NCBI GenBank assembly: GCA_054601695.1
Contig: BAAHQB010000379.1
Span: 62,001-126,000, forward strand
Source: Amorphochlora amoebiformis
Lineage: Eukaryota; Cercozoa; Chlorarachniophyceae
DNA: 64,000 nucleotides
Reading direction: 5' to 3'
The notes under the pieces were generated by a model. That model was given only the letters and a program-made list of their open reading frames with translations, ran no database searches and had not been told where the DNA came from. Position numbers and translations under genes: made by a program. Of this stretch, positions 63,695 to 64,000 are shown piece by piece (within the stretch, counting starts at the first letter, position 1; each line of letters begins with the position of its first letter).

Positions 63695-64000
63695 GTTACC
63701 GCTCCCGTTGCCCATACGACTATCTCTACCGTTACCGATGCGGTTAACTCTGCCGTTACCGCTACCTTTACCGCTACGGTTACCGCTACCGCTACGGTTA
63801 CCGCTACCGTTACCGCTACGGTTACCGCTACGGTTACCGCTACGGTTACCGCTACGGTTACCGCTACGGTTACCGCTACCATGGTTACCGCTACCGTTAC
63901 CGCTACGGTTACGGCTACCTTTACCGCTACCGTTACCGCCACCGTTACCGCTACCATTACCGCTACCGTTACCGCTACCGTTACCGCTACCGTTACCGCT
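63695..64000. repeat. ACCGCTACGGTT 12-bp minisatellite
   Basis: Tandem 12-bp units (GTTACCGCTACC and variants) run off the right edge. Confidence 0.9.

Overview
This is nuclear DNA of a eukaryote with a repeat-saturated genome. The bulk is (AT)n microsatellite, plus TTAGGG/CCCTAA interstitial telomere-like arrays, minisatellites and one (GC)n block of about 500 bp. The genes are cut into many very small exons with GT-AG introns, so nearly all long single-frame ORFs are translated microsatellite. I built gene models by hand, joining islands of unique sequence with splice sites and checking that reading phase is kept across each junction. No transcript data were available, so exon edges are predictions.

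The gene set points to a flagellated protist or alga. A B9D1 homologue (ciliary transition zone) implies a cilium. A CCT-motif protein is typical of plants, algae and some other protists. The other recognisable proteins are a multi-ShKT cysteine-rich protein, a PH-RCC1-WW protein, an ankyrin/EF-hand protein and a PNUTS-like protein. TTAGGG-type repeats do not fit land plants or most green algae (TTTAGGG). I cannot name the species.

Layout: (1) 1-9703, minus: PNUTS-like gene with a TFIIS-N-like helical domain and an RVxF-type PP1-docking motif, running off the left edge. (2) 10097-12660, plus: complete seven-exon CCT-motif gene, divergent from gene 1. (3) 15442-29892, minus: one gene of at least 21 small exons encoding a cysteine-rich ShKT protein; it contains an 86-bp satellite, a segmental duplication and long telomere-like arrays. 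(4) 30294-33141, plus: unrecognised protein. (5) 33150-41930, minus: ankyrin plus EF-hand protein. (6) 44246-48720, minus: complete ten-exon gene with two PH domains, seven RCC1 repeats and a WW domain. (7) 49010-50365, plus: complete three-exon B9D1. Genes 6 and 7 are head to head, 289 bp apart. (8) 51562-54219, plus: complete six-exon small basic protein. (9) 55184-63649, minus: unrecognised gene, convergent with gene 8.

Two patterns stand out. Many tandem repeats carry a real exon edge with its splice site, so introns hold several extra copies of a donor or acceptor next to (AT)n. Telomere-like arrays repeatedly end just upstream of a 3' splice site, in the orientation where the repeat supplies CTAAC (branch-site-like) and pyrimidines.
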